This document shows positions 10,921 to 20,843 of a DNA stretch of 64,000 nucleotides, piece by piece. A program made the position numbers and the translations under genes. Source of the DNA: Semisulcospira habei (Eukaryota; Mollusca; Gastropoda; Semisulcospiridae). The notes beneath the pieces were generated by a model. The model ran no database searches. It had not been told where the DNA came from and worked only from the letters and a program-made list of their open reading frames with translations. Position 1 is the first letter of the stretch. Every line of letters starts with the position of its first letter. The stretch covers positions 15,276,700 to 15,340,699 of the forward strand of contig BTPG01000004.1 of assembly GCA_036245525.1 (NCBI GenBank). Direction: 5' to 3'.

Positions 10921-11161
10921 AGCGTGACTCTGCGACCCGGGCACTGTATCGAGGTGGGTCTCCGCCTGACGGCAGGCTATGTCCAGGTGCGTACCCTCCT
11001 GTAACGCCCGCGTCGAGAACCCCTCTCCGCGCAGTAACTGAAGCGGTCCGCGTAGCCATCCCTCCACAAGATCGTCAAGGACTCGGGCGGTAAGGAACGG
11101 AGACAGGCACCTCCGCCCTGCTGGCTGGCCACCAACAGTACCCTGCAACCACTAGCAGCCG

Positions 11162-11465
11162 GCCCGAGTTCGATCGAAGAGCAGATCCCAAACAAGTCGA
11201 GACGTGGTGTGCGTGTGAGATTGTCTCCGCGAGCCGGACTCTATGTCGAGGCGGGTTCGCAGCGGCCGAGGAGGATCCAAGGCCTTCCTAGGAGACGAGT
11301 GGGGATCGGTTGACCATGGACGGCACGAAGCACGTCTCTCCGAACCGAACTCTGTAGCGAGAAGGGTTCTCTGCCTGGCATAAGGCTTGGTCCAAGCGTG
11401 TTCCCTCCTGGGAATCAACGCCTCGAGCTCCCGACTCTGCACACTACCAAGCCGTGTCCGACGTG
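11162..11465 (+). repeat. Internal direct repeat of the DIRS-like element, copy 2
   Basis: Second copy of the ~300-bp segment at 8628-8935, about 2.53 kb downstream in the same orientation. Confidence 0.75.
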
Positions 11466-12652
11466 TCGATCCCCCGATGCTAGGGCCGTCGGAACTTGAG
11501 AGGCTGGAGAACCGGAACAGCTGGTACTTCCTCAGGTCTGGAACAGTCACCGGTGTCAGGCGTTCGCGCCGGAAACCCCAAGTTGGTACCAGTGTACTCT
11601 GTAGGGAGGCCGGTTGTCTGTCAGAAGGCTTTTTTCCAAGCGCACTTCCTCCTGCACACTATACTGACGCGTCCGGCATGGTGATCTCACAGTCCACTCG
11701 TCGGAACTCGAGCAGTCGGAGTACCGGGAATATCCGCCGGTATCTCAGCAGGGCTGTAATCAGTCACAGGCGTCGGGCGCTCTCGCCGATAGAAGCTCCA
11801 AGGTGAGCCCAGCGCCGTCCAGGTTATGTGGCGCAGGCGTCACACCAAGGTTCGGAGGCACATGGTAGACAGACCTTGTATGAGTCCGACGGTCACTGTA
11901 ACGTCCGCGTTGTGTGCAGGTCATCTAAGGCCCCTGCAACATACCAAAATCCGAAGGCACGCGGGCGTGGGCCTGAGGGACCCTGTCCTGGTAAGGTGAA
12001 CTTCCGCAAGACAACGGTACAACCAGCGAGGAACCACCTGTCAGCAAGCGCGCGGACCTGCAATACATCCCCGCAAGGTAGAGAGTGCAGCCAGTAGGGT
12101 CCCGGTTAACCCCAGGTAAGCACCCCACCTGTGTGACCTACCTTCTGCGAAGAAGAGGAGTCGCGGCTAACGGCACTGTCTGTCCATCCTGCCACGGCAA
12201 CTCCCCCAACCACCAAGGTGTGTACCTGTCTTCCCAGCGTATACGTCCTACGCCGGGCACCTCCCGGCCCCTACAGGTGTGGAGCCACCCTTGGTCTGGG
12301 AGGACCGCCAGGCTAAGTTGAGCCTACAACACATCCTGCACAACAAACTCAAGCATGTCATGACAAGTATAAGCCTGAAGCAAGCGGCAGGCCCAGAACC
12401 TTGGTCGGAGCGGAGCCCCCGCGACACACCGGAGCTGTACTATAGCGACGGCCTCCAGGTGCAGCTTTGATCATTGTCTTAAGTTGCCAGCAGGCAAGTA
12501 CCTTTCAACCGTAAAACGTTACTGTCGTTCATGTTAACTTGTATTCTTATGCATGTTGTTCATGTTAACTGGTAGTCACATGCCCAAGTAGGAAAATAAC
12601 CAAAGAGCAGAAACCAGTGCGTCCAGGAGACATAGGGCTGTCTGAGCACTGT

Positions 12653-12654
<2 letters not shown>

Positions 12655-12690
<36 letters not shown>
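12655..12690. repeat. Poly-T tract inside the DIRS-like element
   Basis: About 35 consecutive T. The flanking 12.47-13.3 kb is less GC-rich than the rest of the element, so this could mark a minus-strand retroposed insert with a poly-A tail. I could not define its ends. Confidence 0.5.
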
Positions 12691-13860
12691 CCCAGGGAGG
12701 TTCGGGCCGGGAGACAGTCACTGGCGCCTGCCATGAGATGCGTTGGCGACGGGCTCACCCGTACCAATCACCGTCCATCTGCAGCCTGTCATTGTAATAT
12801 GTGGAATGAGCAAGTGAGGGTATGTGAGTAGCACCTGTGGTGGCAAGAGAAGTTATTGCAGCTTATGACCTTCCCCCATGACAGCAACAATAAGTCATCT
12901 AGGTGCCGTCAGTGTCCCCTCAACTGACGAATACTCTGCATCTCCCATGTATCTAATACGCCCCCGTATGTGGTAAACAGGTCTGCAGTATGCATAACAA
13001 AACAGGCACGACGGGACCGACTCAGTACCGAAGTAAGCGTCGGTTCTCGCCACATTCGCCAACGTAATGCGTCAAGGGATGGCTGGAGCATACATTCCCC
13101 GAACCCAACCAGGGACAAGAGCATAGGTGAGGAAAAAGTGAGTAGGTAAGCGCCAGAAATAAGGTTAGACTTAGCTTCACCGATCTTGCACACCATTCCC
13201 CTTCCAGTAAAGGTTTTAACCGTGAGGAACACGGAGCTCTGCATCGTTAGACGCCATCTTGGAAAACGAAGCTGACCACCTGCGGATCTGCGCCGTTTAA
13301 GAATGACCGTTCCAGACTACAACGTCTCATTTCTTCCCTCACGCGTAAATGCCTTCCGTTAAAGCGCGGAACTTTCAACAACCACGCTGCTAACCACAGC
13401 GAAAAAAGGGAGACTTGACCCTGTCAATAACAATACCACACCAACGCGGAAGGAGAGGGGGAACGGGCGCGAGACCCGCCAAGAAAAAGTCAAGAATCTT
13501 GGCGCAAGCAACAACGCAAATGAAGACCGCGTTCGCGCCTGCTCAACCAGTGCCCAGCCCGGGAACCAGCCGAGGGCCAACCCAGTCACCTTACCTTTTC
13601 CCGGAGCGGGACCGGGGAAGGGGAGGGGGGGGAGAATCCAAACCAAGGCACGCGCGGCGAAGTCCCAGCGAAGTTCACAGCGTAGCCCAGGCACTTCAGG
13701 GAGCCAAGCGGGCAGCTGCCAACGAAGAAGGGATACCAGAGCCACCCGGTACAGGGGGGCCCGACGAAGAACAAGTCAAGAGAAGAACTAAGTCCGTCGA
13801 AGACCGGAGAACCGGTCGAAATCCCCAAAATCCGTAGGCTAGAGCAACACGTCTGAACAG

Positions 13861-14064
13861 CGTAAGCCTAAGTAGACTGACTGAGGAATTATGGGTACTC
13901 TGTTCCGGATGGGGAGTATCGGGAGACAACTCTTGGCCCCCTCGGGGTTCCCCGAGTGCCTCCCGGGTTGTGTGTTAACACAACGAGTACTTAGGCTAGA
14001 ATTGAGTAAGTAGTAGACACTCCCATAAGGTCATGTCATCGGTAATGTTTTTGATGAAATAAAT
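13861..14064 (-). repeat. Right inverted terminal repeat of the DIRS-like element
   Basis: It is the reverse complement of the left repeat: core 13877-14045, with a 19-bp outer extension (14046-14064) specific to this end and found again, inverted, in the internal complementary region. Confidence 0.88.
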
Positions 14065-15646
14065 CACACTGAAGTCGTCTGACCTGGATCACGCCAGACA
14101 TGACCAACGTCAACAGTATTTACATGTATAGAGAATAGACGTATGACAAAATATAACATCTTTCTTGACGTTTCCACCTGCATGACCAGCAAAATTGTCA
14201 GAGTAATGCAATGGAAAAGATTTTCAAATTTTTTAAACAAAATAGTTGCGTCACTCCCTCATGTGCTTAGATTCCGCCAAGACACTTTCTGTCGTCCGTT
14301 ACACACTATTGCTGTATATGTGTGCTGAAAAGAACTCCAGTAGTGTGGCTATTGTTTCCAATAACACAAGTAACTTTGTACTTTAGAACGTTTTGGTGAT
14401 CTTTCAAAACTGGCACCCAAGATGCATCATAAAGAGGGCTACAAGACGCCCACCATTAGTCGCTATAAGGGTTTGTGTACCGAGGTCACATGGTACAGTT
14501 TGTGTTAAAAAGATTGGTCGTGTGACGTAGGAATAAAAACAAATTATTTTGATTAATATAAACCACACAGTATGTTGGTGATAGTGGATCATCCTAGACT
14601 ATGTTAAACTATTCAATAACAGCATCCACTATGCAAACTTTAATTTCCTCACCCAAAAACATGGCAGTCATACACACACATACTTGCAAATGCTGAACAA
14701 CCATTAAATAGTGATAATAAAAATTTGGTGTAAATAACATGCACCGATCATTTTGGCTCCATCAAACAACATAGGAGGTGAACAATTTTTGTGTTTATAA
14801 TTCAAGAGAACATGATTGCCTACGCATTTATGCCATGTGCCTCCTTCTGCCTATAGTTTTCTTCATTGTGAAATGTGACTGAAAATATCCTTCAAAGTTG
14901 ACATTGTGACCAGTTTTACGCCCGATACCGGACATATGGTTCCAATAGAAAATCTGATAATGATGTATTATCTAATGATAATCTGCCCATGATATGACCA
15001 AGCCACATAATAGACCGACCGACTTTATCAGAGTGAATATTTAGAATCTGCCCCTTTAGTCATGTACGGCAAACTTTGGTACAAGCATTCATATAGCATT
15101 ACGGAAAACAGTGCGAGTGTAGACTGCTAGTATATTCAAGTACCTTATTCGACAGATGCTCAATGTTGAGGTTTTCATTGAAAACGCTTTTACGATGACA
15201 AATCTTGTAAAGTAAATCATTATAGGAGCTGTAAACAAATCAGTACAAACTAGTAATTGGGTTTAATCAGTATTGCGAGTGGAGATATTGTCAGTCTAGA
15301 GATCATGTTGTGCGTTACTCGAAACTTGCCATTTTATGAAACGCGGAAAATCATCTAATTTTGAAATGTGATTAAACTATAAAGGATAAACCTTTCAAAT
15401 TTTGCATGGCTACACATTGTTGTGCTCTCTGGTAATATCAGTTTTTATGTGTTTACAATCTGAAATTATTTGCTATCCAACCTCCAGATGGGCATACGTA
15501 GCCTCTAAAAGAAATTTTTGTTCTCGCAATCATCAGTGCACTTTTCTGTGTGGACAACAACCACTCTTAGCATTTCCGTCTGTCAGAAAACCCATTTTTC
15601 CCAGGCTGAGAACTGCTGCTGGAATACGGAAAAGCAGAAATGCTAC
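14065..15646. other. AT-rich intergenic DNA
   Basis: I see no gene, RNA or clear repeat. Short open frames at 14143-14328 and 14404-14592 have no family signature. Confidence 0.45.
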
Positions 15647-15858
15647 TTAACCCATTTCATCCTGTGGCTGATCTTGTTTACTTGCTCATTGTCCTTTGAA
15701 GGCTACATTACAGATTAGGTGATAGATCAACCATTTTAGTTCAAGGGTGGTGCCAGAATAGCATGGTGCCTCAGACGCCAAGCTATTCTGGCACCACCTT
15801 TGAACTGTCATAGTCAAATTAATTGCAAGAAGAAGTGTATCAGGATGAAAAGGGTTAA
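15647..15858. mobile_element. TTAA-flanked MITE with internal hairpin, copy 1
   Basis: TTAA (15647-15650) is followed by 'cccatttcatcctg', and the right side is 'caggatgaaaaggg' followed by TTAA (15855-15858), so the ends are inverted repeats flanked by TTAA as in piggyBac-type elements. The centre is a long hairpin, 'ggtgccagaatagc...gctattctggcacc'. No protein is encoded. Related copies lie at 45427-45601, 47470-47680 and 60365-60579. Confidence 0.7.
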
Positions 15859-16380
15859 GAGCATAAGCAGTAATGTCTTGTGATTCTCTCAGAGTTGTTG
15901 ATCATGTTGCCTACCGTAAGCTTTAATACACTCTTTCATGTCAGCCAGTCATGAGAAAGGTTTAGGAATAGAATAACAGCACAAATGAATATCGTTCAGG
16001 CTGTCAGGAATATGACTTACATTGCCCATAACAACAATGCTTTTCAGGCATCTCCAGTACTGCCGAAATTGGCTAAAAGAACAGAAATTACTGATGCCGT
16101 TTTATGTATGAAAGCAACAAATTGGCTGATTTTACAGTACCTGCCACATCTTGGCCCAAACCGCTTGGTGCCCGATTACAATACAGGTGCTGACTGGCCC
16201 CGGGGCTCTAACGCGCCCAGTACGATTGATATTTCTGACAAAGTGGATTGCGAATTAATCTCACCTTTGTGACTTTGACATTTCCGACAGGTCAATGAAA
16301 TCAGCAGTTGATCAAGTGTCCAAACATAGGTAAAAGGTTTGCTTTTATACCTTCAAAATCCATGTTCTCTCTAAATGTTA
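15859..16380. other. Intergenic DNA with one unassigned 95-residue open frame
   Basis: The frame at 15985-16272 (+) has no recognised motif, signal peptide or splice context. I do not call it a gene. Confidence 0.35.
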
Positions 16381-17735
16381 GCATTGGCACACTTGTCAAC
16401 ATCCCATGACCCTTGACCAATGCCAGGGGGTATGCACAGAAAGGCCTTTTCATCAGCTACCTTAATTTGTACCAAACTTGATTAAAAACTGTAAAAGCAC
16501 TGATAGAAAAAAAAAAATTATACCACTTGCATGGCATATTTGAGGGTGGACTAACAATGTGTGATTTAATAAAAACTCTAGCTCCATCAACTGACGATCT
16601 CAATTTGCAGCAATTCACCAACAAGAGCAGAAGCTAAAGTGATGAAATAAGTCTCCTAACATTCTTTATGGAAATGACACACATGTGCAGCTGGGAAGTG
16701 CGCTGCTTTCAACTTTAAAGTATTAGGGCGTGATGCAATTTGTAGTACCGGCATCATGCGAAAGTACAGAAACTTGGGCAAGTACCCACAATGATTTCAA
16801 ACAAGATATGTGGTAGATACAGCCTAGAGGATGGTTTTCTATTTTTTTTTCTGATTGCTATAAAACAGAATAATCACATTTTCTGGCATCAAAAGGACAC
16901 CTGCTACCTTAGATATGTCAAACATGTCGCGTAGTCAACTTATAATACTTCTTCTGATCATACTTTAAACTTCCAAAATGGTAAGTCAAAGTCTAACATT
17001 ATTTTCAGCTCACACGCATTTTCCAATATCACCTAATCAGTTAGCCAAGTGAGTGTTATCAAAGCTAGCACGCTGTTAAAATAAAAAGGTTGAAAATAAG
17101 GCAGACTGAAATGGGGTGTCCAAAACGCGTTCAATAGCTAGTACGCATTAGATGGGCAAGGGCCAAACAGTAACAGTGTAGTAAAAGGATAACAACAAAG
17201 GCAAAGCTCTTATAGCTCATGTGTATGACAGATTTATATGCGTGACCTTTGTGACAGTAAGTAAAGAGTTGGCTTCTGCAACAGCAAAATCCATGATTTC
17301 TCAAAATAAAAGCTATTTCACACACCTGTCACCCCCCCCCCCCCCCCTCCTTCCAGTGACCTTTAATCTTGTGATGATTCCACTAAATTAGTATGCATAG
17401 GAAGGTCCTATCATCAGCTACCTTTGTAACAAATTTAATTCAAAAGTTTGCAAAAATGTTGATAAAAATAAAAATCTATCAGAAACTGGCATTTCACACA
17501 CATTTGCCAACCTCTTGTAACCTATAAAGGTCTTACCATCAGGTATCTTTGCACAAAGTTTGGGTTTGAAAATAGTATTTGAGAAAAAAAAAAATTTTCA
17601 CAATATGTTTCACCTATTTCTAGATCACATGTGACCATTGAGCTTTCCAGTGGGTCAACCAAATCAGTATGAATAGAAGGTCTTACCATCAGGTATCTCT
17701 GTACCAAGTTTATGTTTCAAAATAGTCTGTAATTT
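16381..17735. repeat. Diverged tandem or dispersed repeat units
   Basis: Recurrent blocks such as 'aggtcttaccatcaggtatct', 'tgtaccaagtttatgttt' and 'ggtcctatcatcagctacct' recur around 16435-16500, 17390-17460, 17520-17590 and 17645-17730. They are spaced irregularly with A-rich stretches between. Nothing here appears coding. C-run at 17332-17348. Confidence 0.5.
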
Positions 17736-18252
17736 TTCATATTCTTATAAGATATTTTGCATATAGCTAAATTAAATAAGACAAAGAATGAGTTCACTAG
17801 CCACGATTGTACATCTTCAACTTGTTAAATTGTATTTTAATCATTTTGGCAAACACATTTCAATCCAACCAGTCATCCCTGGACACAGTTGGCACGCTTT
17901 GAATGCTTTTTATTCTGACAGTGTGGTAATACCTAGCAGCTTCGGTAACACTCGGCTCCCTAATTAGGCGAGACTGGAAAACACATGTGAGCTCAAAACA
18001 GTATGGTAGACTTTGGAATAAAATCCTCATCTTGTTTGTTGTTGCGACACCTACCATTTCATTTCAGCTTGACCAACAGTTTGTTTATATGAAACATATA
18101 TATACCAAGAGCACAAACACTGCTGCTCATTAAGTCTTTTAGAGATCACCGAGTCTCTGCCTTTTTCCACAATACTCACACTTCACAGAACATTGGCGTA
18201 CAGCCACTTTCTTGTAGAAGAAATTTGTACGCAAGTTAAATAAAGAAAAACT
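17736..18252. other. Intergenic DNA
   Basis: Nothing coding is seen. The segment around 17985-18025 ('gtgagctc.aaaca.ta.ggtagactttgg') recurs loosely at 44327-44360, so it belongs to some old dispersed repeat. Confidence 0.35.
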
Positions 18253-18413
18253 TCACATCGCCCTAGCACCATTAACACCTTCTGCTGTCCTCCCCACTGA
18301 CGCAGCTGTCTTATCCACTGCAGCAAGTCGTGTTACATGGAACATGTCTGCTCGTTGTTCAGCACAACCTTGAATGGCAAGTTGTCCAGCCAGCCAGCTG
18401 ATGTACTGAAAAA
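18253..18413 (-). other. Possible terminal exon of an unidentified minus-strand gene
   Basis: On the minus strand a pyrimidine-rich acceptor ('ctgttttttcag') at about 18414 opens a 53-codon frame, 'YISWLAGQLAIQGCAEQRA...', that ends in TGA at 18253. Codons look unconstrained by eye. I recognise no domain and could not connect it in phase to the segments at 19009-19758. Confidence 0.25.
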
Positions 18414-19008
18414 ACAGGTACACCAGATGAAGATGGTACCGAGATCTGGAATACACACAAAAACAACCGACTGTACAATAAAGTTTCAAGTCGATCAGTT
18501 GACAATTGTCTACATTACAACAAGATGGGATGAATCATAACCCACAAAATCCCTTTTATAAACGAAAGCTGCCCTCGCTGTCAAGGGTCTCTAATTTTTG
18601 TCATTGACCTGATTCTGATGTTGAAATGTCTTCTATTATTTAAAAAGCCTTGCAGATGTGCCAATGCACCTGTAAGCTGTATAAGGGGTGCAGTGCATAC
18701 GCATCATCGGTTTGTGAAACAAAAGTGAAGCAGACGACATCAATAGAAAAACAGGCTCTAGTTATCAGTGTGCTTCTGAAAGGTTAAGGACATCATATCA
18801 GTTTGGAGATCTTTTGCAATGTGAAGACCATCATATTATTACGGAGATCATATGATATGGTGTTTTGTTAACCTGCAACCTTCATTCTTTGGGCTCATGC
18901 GACATCACGGATGAATCAAGACAATTTGATTTGTATGCTTCTTTTGTTCTTAACATTTTGGTTCACTGCTAATATCAATAATATACCTAATAGCCCTGCC
19001 ATAAGGCT

Positions 19009-19226
19009 TCAGGAGTAAACCTCGTGTAAAAATCCAGAGTCAGAGCCCCTAAGGCAGTCCGTCAACGCTTTCATCTTCGTTCTGGCACCTCCTGCGATGG
19101 CGCCGGTCCCAAACTGTAATGGATCTGCTGTTCCTTTGGATCCATCAGTATTGTGGAGAGTGACGACATGCTGGATGGGCAACAGCCTATCCTCCATATC
19201 ACAACGCTCAGGCTTGCATCCGAACA
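19009..19226 (-). other. Possible exon of an unidentified minus-strand gene
   Basis: A minus-strand acceptor-like 'catcttag' precedes 'LLFGCKPERCDMEDRLL', followed by about 55 more residues with a balanced composition and no low complexity. The frame ends at 19009. I recognise no family. It may be old coding DNA, since its neighbours at 19298-19817 are duplicated at 26.4-28.6 kb. Confidence 0.25.
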
Positions 19227-19297
19227 GCAACTAAGATGCATTACCTATGGTCAGTTCACCGACAGAGGCCCATACATATGTATACATACTTAATAGC

Positions 19298-19817
19298 CCA
19301 GCTGTGCCGGTAAACATTACCTATACAGGTTTACTGTATCCACACAGTGTCAACATTTCTTTTCAGGTATAGTGGTGCAGCTCTACAAAATAAAAACTTG
19401 CTGACAGTGAGGTAAACAAAAAAATTCTGATGTTTTACCAACACTGGTGCTGTGACCACAACAGACTTGCTCCACTTGTCACTGGCTGGCACAGTAAGTG
19501 CTTCATGGTGCACTGTTGATGCATAAAACACCCCCTAAACTGTAACAAAACAAAACATTAACGTCACTCTTTTACTTTAGTCATGGTACAAGTCATGTTA
19601 CAACTCGTTTTACCTAATAATTCTATTGTAATCAATGTACCATGAACTTGCGACAACATGTATTCAAAGTTGGTCACGCACAATGGTGATACTGAAGTAC
19701 CCTGCATGCATGTGTCTGGGCACTTTTTCGCCTCAAAACAGCGATCACGTGTAACCACTGGGTATGCACATGCCGCAGTTTAAGTCTTTCCTCCTGCACC
19801 TCATGCTAGCATAATAG
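19298..19817 (-). repeat. 0.9-kb array unit 0 (partial), left of the transposon
   Basis: It is closely similar to the corresponding parts of the units at 26384-27313 and 27314-28212: 'aaacttgctgacagtgaggta', 'accaacactggtgctgtgac', 'tgtaatcaatgtacca' and 'gtctttcctcctgcacctcatgct'. On the minus strand it contains two exon-like frames (19564-19758 and 19435-19534) with plausible donor sites. Their splice phases do not match each other, so I do not propose a gene. The unit ends exactly at the transposon's target duplication. Confidence 0.7.
19811..19817 (+). repeat. Target site duplication (left), ATAATAG
   Basis: These 7 bp are identical to 26384-26390 and directly abut the transposon's inverted repeats. 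The neighbouring array junction at 27309-27325 shows the same sequence without an insertion. Confidence 0.88.
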
Positions 19818-19832
19818 TAGGTAGTGGCAGCC
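19818..19832 (+). repeat. Left terminal inverted repeat
   Basis: TAGGTAGTGGCAGCC. It pairs with 26369-26383 with one T/C difference at the eighth base. Similarity stops immediately inside the element. Confidence 0.87.
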
Positions 19833-20843
19833 AAAATTTAATTATAACTTGAGACTTTCCATACATTGTTTTACTAATAGAGCATTTAAAATAAAAGAAA
19901 CAGCAAAAAAATTTTTGGAAATATGTTGGTTAGTTCCGGAGATATAACATTTTAAACTTTTAGGCTTTCGTCCGTGGGCCGACAACCTAATGAAAAGCCA
20001 TTTTAAGACAAGGGATACAGAGACACTTAAGAAAATATAGGCTTCATCTTTTTGTTTCACAATCTGTATTATCAGGAGAATATCTGAAACAAATATAAAA
20101 ACCATAATGCAGTATAATGATGAGTAATGAGTTGCTAAAAATGGGAAAAAATCAATCGGAGCCGAGCTGACATTGCACAGAAGTCCAACTTTGTGACCAT
20201 ATTGTGAAACATCTTTTACTAAAAATAACCTTCTGTGAGATGATTTTAACACAATTATATACAAACAGTAAGCCTATTTTTTTCCAGACTGTAATATACA
20301 TAAACCTTTCTGATATAAGGTGCCAAAGTCAAGAAAATGCTCAAAATGACATATCGCGGACATGAGCGACAGCGCGGAACACGAAAATTAGCATAACTTC
20401 TGAATGCCTTGATGGATTTTCATGTGGTTTGGACACAAGTCAGAACATATATTCTGCTGCAATATTAATGGAAAATCACTTGTATACATCAAGTCATTCA
20501 TGTTGAACATGCTACAAATAAAAGAAAAGTATCATTGACAACATGTTGAAAACACAAATATGACTGTAAAACTTCAACCACTATACAGATTTTGATGCCA
20601 TTTGGCAAAGAGTAAACAAGGCCATTCAGCTATGATTATGAACAGAAAACAGATATAATGAGACACCTAAAAGTAATGTACATGTATGTCATATATTGAT
20701 GAATATATGTCTGAAATAGCAGCACGGCTTGATCGGAAACTTGCAAAACAGTCTGCACAGTCAAAAGATATAAGTACCAATGAAACCAGCTCACTGCTTG
20801 AGCTTTGAAATCAGCACTGAACAAAAAAAAAAAAAAACGCACA
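19833..20843 (-). other. 3' flanking or untranslated part of the transposon
   Basis: AT-rich. The 140-codon minus-strand frame at 19842-20264 is hydrophobic by composition, has no recognised motif and is not joined to the transposase by splice sites. I consider it a chance frame. An A15-like run lies at 20822-20837. Confidence 0.5.

Larger units (their letters stand above)
7821..14064. mobile_element. DIRS-like (tyrosine-recombinase) retrotransposon, degenerate or non-autonomous, with intact termini
   Basis: The ends are inverted repeats: 7861-8029 equals the reverse complement of 13877-14045 without a mismatch over 169 bp. Each end also has a unique outer extension, 7821-7860 on the left and 14046-14064 on the right. 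An internal segment (8079-8175) is the complement of both outer ends joined together, sharing a single AAAT, which is the internal complementary region that defines DIRS elements. Both ends of the element carry AAAT and there is no target duplication, as expected for recombinase-mediated integration. The interior is GC-rich and holds a broken tyrosine recombinase at 10640-10920, but I find no reverse transcriptase, RNase H or methyltransferase motif on either strand. It is probably a relic or a family moved in trans. Confidence 0.82.

Noticed and set aside
7821..14064. Polinton/Maverick or Helitron
   Set aside because: Long inverted ends alone could suggest Polinton, but there is no target duplication, no polymerase or integrase, and the internal complementary region is specific to DIRS. 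No Rep/helicase for Helitron.
19842..20264. 140-codon minus-strand frame as a second gene of the transposon
   Set aside because: No motif, AT-driven composition, no splice link; it lies in the 3' flank next to the inverted repeat.
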